Shown one piece after another: positions 5,998 through 7,849 of a stretch of 7,849 bases of DNA. The stretch is from assembly GCA_030841245.1 (NCBI GenBank), contig JAVEDG010000295.1, forward strand, positions 1 to 7,849, read 5' to 3'. The notes beneath the pieces were generated by a model. It worked only from the letters and a program-made list of their open reading frames with translations. It was not told the origin of the DNA and made no database searches. The DNA is from Actinomycetota bacterium. Lineage in GTDB: Bacteria; Actinomycetota; Actinomycetes; JACCUZ01. Made by a program: the position numbers and the translations under genes. Within the stretch, counting starts at the first letter, position 1; every line of letters starts with the position of its first letter.

Positions 5998-6067
5998 GTA
6001 ACCCGGCTGACCCCGTTGGGCCCCGTGGCTTTGCGTCCCCGCCTCACAGCGGGTTTGCCTTTGTCGC
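5998..6067 (-). ncRNA. Cyclic-di-GMP-I (GEMM-I) riboswitch
   Basis: Read on the minus strand, the diagnostic pieces occur in order: GGCAAACC (6059-6052); a first hairpin CCCGCT/GGCGGG with a GTGA (GNRA) tetraloop (6053-6038); the highly conserved GACGCAAAGCC (6037-6027); a second hairpin GGCCC/GGGTC (6022-6009); and the closing CCGGGTTAC (6006-5998). This is the signature of c-di-GMP-I riboswitches. The two G before CAAACC appear to keep the ligand-reading G (G20 in the Vibrio cholerae Vc2 numbering, as I recall it), which favours c-di-GMP over the cGAMP-sensing variant. The element ends 22 nt before the ATG of the WxL-like gene and 4 nt before its GAGAGGG ribosome binding site, so control of translation is likely. 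On or off direction cannot be told by eye. Confidence 0.9.
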
Positions 6068-6129
6068 ATCTGACAGGTGAAAGCATCGGTCAAGAAGGGG
6101 CATGGCTGAACGGGACCTTCGGCCCTCGG

Positions 6130-6247
6130 TTCGCCGGCTGTGACCTCTTGGAGATTGCCGAAGGGCAGGACAGGGCAAGCGGCTCGGGTGTTCCAGGTCG
6201 GGTCTGCCCCGGCAATTCTCCGGCTGCGACTTCATGGACATGACCGA
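6130..6247. repeat. Imperfect 32-bp direct repeat, two copies 86 bp apart
   Basis: Copy 1 (6130-6161) and copy 2 (6216-6247) match at 25 of 32 positions, sharing CCGGCTG, GAC, TGGA, and CCGA in register. Sequence upstream of the copies is not similar at the same offset. Origin and role are unknown. Confidence 0.5.
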
Positions 6248-6277
6248 GATCGAGGTCTTCCGCAGCTGAAAGGTCAA

Positions 6278-6350
6278 GGGACGGTAGTATTGGTTCCGCA
6301 CCGAGGCAAGGCACCGGTCTGGGGACCGGTTCGCCGTGCGTTGGTGTCCC
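6278..6350 (+). other. Nested inverted repeat / possible structured leader RNA
   Basis: Complementary segments are nested around one centre: GGGAC (6278-6282) with GTCCC (6346-6350), CGCAC (6297-6301) with GTGCG (6336-6340), GGC (6310-6312) with GCC (6333-6335), and ACCGGTC (6313-6319) with GACCGGT (6324-6330) around a TGGG loop. Upstream of the helicase gene, this could form a long bulged hairpin in either RNA strand. A TAGTAT at 6285-6290 fits a -10, but its -35 is poor; if real, RNA would start near 6297 and the outer stem would not be transcribed. Confidence 0.4.
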
Positions 6351-6472
6351 GGCCATCGACCTGGTCGAGGGTTCCGCGGTGGACCGCCGGACAGGTGCCG
6401 ACGCGTCGATCTCTCGCGAGACCCGTGGGACCGTGTCGCGTCCCGGAGAGGCCACCCACGGCCCGCTCCGCT

Positions 6473-6499
6473 GGTCGTCCGTCTCCCGACGGATCGACC
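6473..6499 (+). other. Strong hairpin in the helicase leader
   Basis: GGTCG-TCCGTC, loop TCCC, GACGGA, a single unpaired T, then CGACC: 11 base pairs with one bulge. It ends 56 nt before the helicase start codon. No T-tract follows, so it is not a standard terminator. Confidence 0.45.
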
Positions 6500-6554
6500 G
6501 CGTACGGGCCTTCCGGCCGCGACGAGCGTGCCGGGCACTCCGAAGGAGGAGTCT

Positions 6555-7849
6555 GTGGCTCGACGTGGCCAGCGCCGACCCGGCGCTCGCCGTGTTGCCC
6601 CTCGACAGCAGCGACGGGTCCACGAGCGTGGCAACGACGGCATCCTCCCGGTGCTGGCCCGCGCCGTGCGGGAGGTCGAGGCTGCTGCCGAACGCGGGCA
6701 GGTGAAGCCTTCCGTGCGCACGAAGTTCCAGGTCGTCGCACTTCTGGTGCGCCGGGAGCGCGCGCGGGTCCGGGAGGAGACCGGCAGCGAGACCGACCGA
6801 ACCGAGCAGCTCAAGCGCCTCGACGGGATCGCCATGATCCTCGCGAAGACCGCCGCGCGCGACACCTCGCTGCTCGCGCTGCTCGCCGAGGACGCCGTCG
6901 TCTCGGACGCGGCCAGGTCGCTCACGCGAGACATGCTCAGGGACGCAGGGATCGACGAGCCCCACGAGGTCACACCTACGGAGCCCGCCGTCTCGTCCGC
7001 CACGACCGAGCGTGGGGTCGTGCCGCAGTCGGTCGTCTCGCGACAGCTGGCCAACCCCTTCCTTGCTCCTGACCTGACGTCGGTCAGGCAGCGCCGGACT
7101 GCTCCGCGCCGGCTGGGCAGCTGGGAGCTGCTCGGCCCGCTTTTCAGCTCGTTCGAGCGCGCCGGCGGCGGGGCCGCGGCTTGCATGACTCTGCCCCCGC
7201 CGTCCTCCCTGCGGGCGCCGGGTGGCCTGGTGCTGATGCCGCACCAGGCGCAGGTGGTCGCTGCCGCCTCGTCCGGCCACCGGACCTTCCTCCTAGCCGA
7301 CGAGCCGGGCCTGGGCAAGACCGCCCAGGCACTGCTGGCCGCGCAGGCAGCGAACGCCTACCCCCTGCTCGCGGTCGTACCGAACGTCGTGAAGACCAAC
7401 TGGGCACGCGAGGTCGGCCTGTGGACACCGAACCGCTCGGCCACGGTGATCCACGGCAACGGTGACACGATCGACGGGTTCGCCGACATCGTCATCGTCA
7501 ACTACGAGGTGCTCGACCGACATGTCGGATGGCTCGGCGACCTCGGCTTCCGCGGCATGGTCGTCGACGAGGCGCACTTCATCAAGAACAAGACCTCGCA
7601 GCGCTCGCAGCACGTGCTGGAGCTCTCCGAACGGGTCCAGGCACGCGTCGCCCGCCCGCTGCTCATGGCCCTCACCGGAACGCCGCTGATCAACGACATC
7701 GACGACTTCCGGGCCATCTGGCAGTTCCTCGGCTGGATCGACGAGAAGAAGCCGCGCGCCGAGCTGATGGAGTCGCTCGAGGAGAGCGGCCAGACACCGG
7801 CCGATCCCGGCTACAACGCGGCCGCTCCCGCCACCCAGATAGACCAGGG
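6555..7849 (+). CDS. SNF2-family DEAD/DEAH-box helicase (N-terminal part)
   Basis: The frame stays open from the GTG at 6555 to the window end, giving 431 residues of a longer protein. The start is set by an excellent AAGGAGGA at 6543-6550, 4 nt upstream; the frame is open further up to 6288, but no better start is seen. A basic N-terminus (MARRGQRRPGARR...) leads to a helical region (about 28-125) of unclear role, then a linker. The ATPase core begins around 230: Q-motif-like MPHQAQVV, Walker A DEPGLGKT (249-256), VVPNVVKTNW (motif Ia), IVNYEVL, DEAH box (338-341), and LTGTPL (motif III, 373-378), followed by FRAIWQFLGW, typical of SNF2 proteins. These enzymes use ATP to translocate on double-stranded DNA and remodel protein-DNA complexes. 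The second helicase domain lies beyond the window. DNA repair or chromosome upkeep is plausible but not shown. Confidence 0.92.
   Translation, partial: MARRGQRRPGARRVAPRQQRRVHERGNDGILPVLARAVREVEAAAERGQVKPSVRTKFQVVALLVRRERARVREETGSETDRTEQLKRLDGIAMILAKTAARDTSLLALLAEDAVVSDAARSLTRDMLRDAGIDEPHEVTPTEPAVSSATTERGVVPQSVVSRQLANPFLAPDLTSVRQRRTAPRRLGSWELLGPLFSSFERAGGGAAACMTLPPPSSLRAPGGLVLMPHQAQVVAAASSGHRTFLLADEPGLGKTAQALLAAQAANAYPLLAVVPNVVKTNWAREVGLWTPNRSATVIHGNGDTIDGFADIVIVNYEVLDRHVGWLGDLGFRGMVVDEAHFIKNKTSQRSQHVLELSERVQARVARPLLMALTGTPLINDIDDFRAIWQFLGWIDEKKPRAELMESLEESGQTPADPGYNAAAPATQIDQ

Larger units (their letters stand above)
6068..6554. other. Non-coding interval with direct and inverted repeats
   Basis: About 490 bp lie between the riboswitch (minus) and the helicase start (plus). 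No open frame here has both a plausible start and recognisable protein content. The left part (6068-6270) must hold the promoter for the riboswitch transcript, but I see no convincing one; TTGACC at 6094-6089 (minus) lacks a matching -10. It also contains an imperfect direct repeat (6130-6161 and 6216-6247). The right part (6278-6554) holds several inverted repeats and is probably the helicase leader. Confidence 0.5.

Noticed and set aside
5976..6086. Upstream start extending the WxL-like protein by 37 residues
   Set aside because: That stretch is the c-di-GMP riboswitch, and the extension would bury the signal peptide.
6102..6143. Short plus-strand open frame MAERDLRPSVRRL after a GAAGGGG sequence
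   Set aside because: At 13 codons with no conserved context it cannot be told from chance, and the ribosome binding site is too close to the ATG.
6278..6350. A 73-nt segment that starts GGGAC and ends GTCCC, like a tRNA acceptor stem
   Set aside because: It has no D-arm, no anticodon arm of the right geometry and no TTCGA-type T-loop; the complementary segments form one nested hairpin instead of a cloverleaf.
6044..7318. Minus-strand open frames of 424 and 396 codons
   Set aside because: They run antisense to the helicase gene and have no recognisable motifs or ribosome binding site.

Overview
The window is very GC-rich, with heavy GTG-start use, closely packed genes and overlapping stop/start pairs. 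This points to a high-GC actinobacterium (Streptomyces- or Pseudonocardia-like); the genus cannot be fixed from the sequence alone. All functional calls come from reading motifs, with no database search.

Region 1 (11-2690) looks like an NAD/ADP-ribose-linked module. A minus-strand two-gene operon encodes an SPFH/band-7 coiled-coil protein followed by a divergent NAD-kinase-fold protein; the two overlap by 4 nt. Divergent to it is a Nudix-plus-winged-helix regulator of the NrtR type. The 77-bp gap between the divergent genes holds two near-identical palindromes with the GT-N7-AC core known for NrtR operators. They overlap promoter elements on both strands, so the Nudix protein probably represses both itself and the SPFH/kinase-like operon.

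Region 2 (2747-4339) is a pair of divergent transcription factors: an XRE-type repressor with a MEDS sensory domain (minus) and a PAS-LuxR protein (plus). Between them lie four tandem 13-bp repeats, each a GTCA-N2-TGAC palindrome, and three of these help form a 38-bp imperfect palindrome. The -35 box of the XRE gene lies inside this array.

Region 3 (4373-6067, minus strand) is a cell-surface operon. A cyclic-di-GMP-I (GEMM-I) riboswitch sits just upstream of a secreted WxL-like protein, which overlaps a DUF916-like (WxL-interacting) protein with a signal peptide and a C-terminal membrane anchor. This suggests that c-di-GMP controls an actinobacterial version of the WxL surface system.

Region 4 (6068-7849) starts with about 490 bp without a convincing gene. 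It contains an imperfect 32-bp direct repeat and then several strong inverted repeats. After it comes a SNF2-family helicase gene with an excellent ribosome binding site, which runs off the right end of the window.

The most interesting points are the c-di-GMP riboswitch/WxL-like operon, the Nudix-controlled SPFH plus NAD-kinase-like module, and the four-repeat operator between the two regulators.
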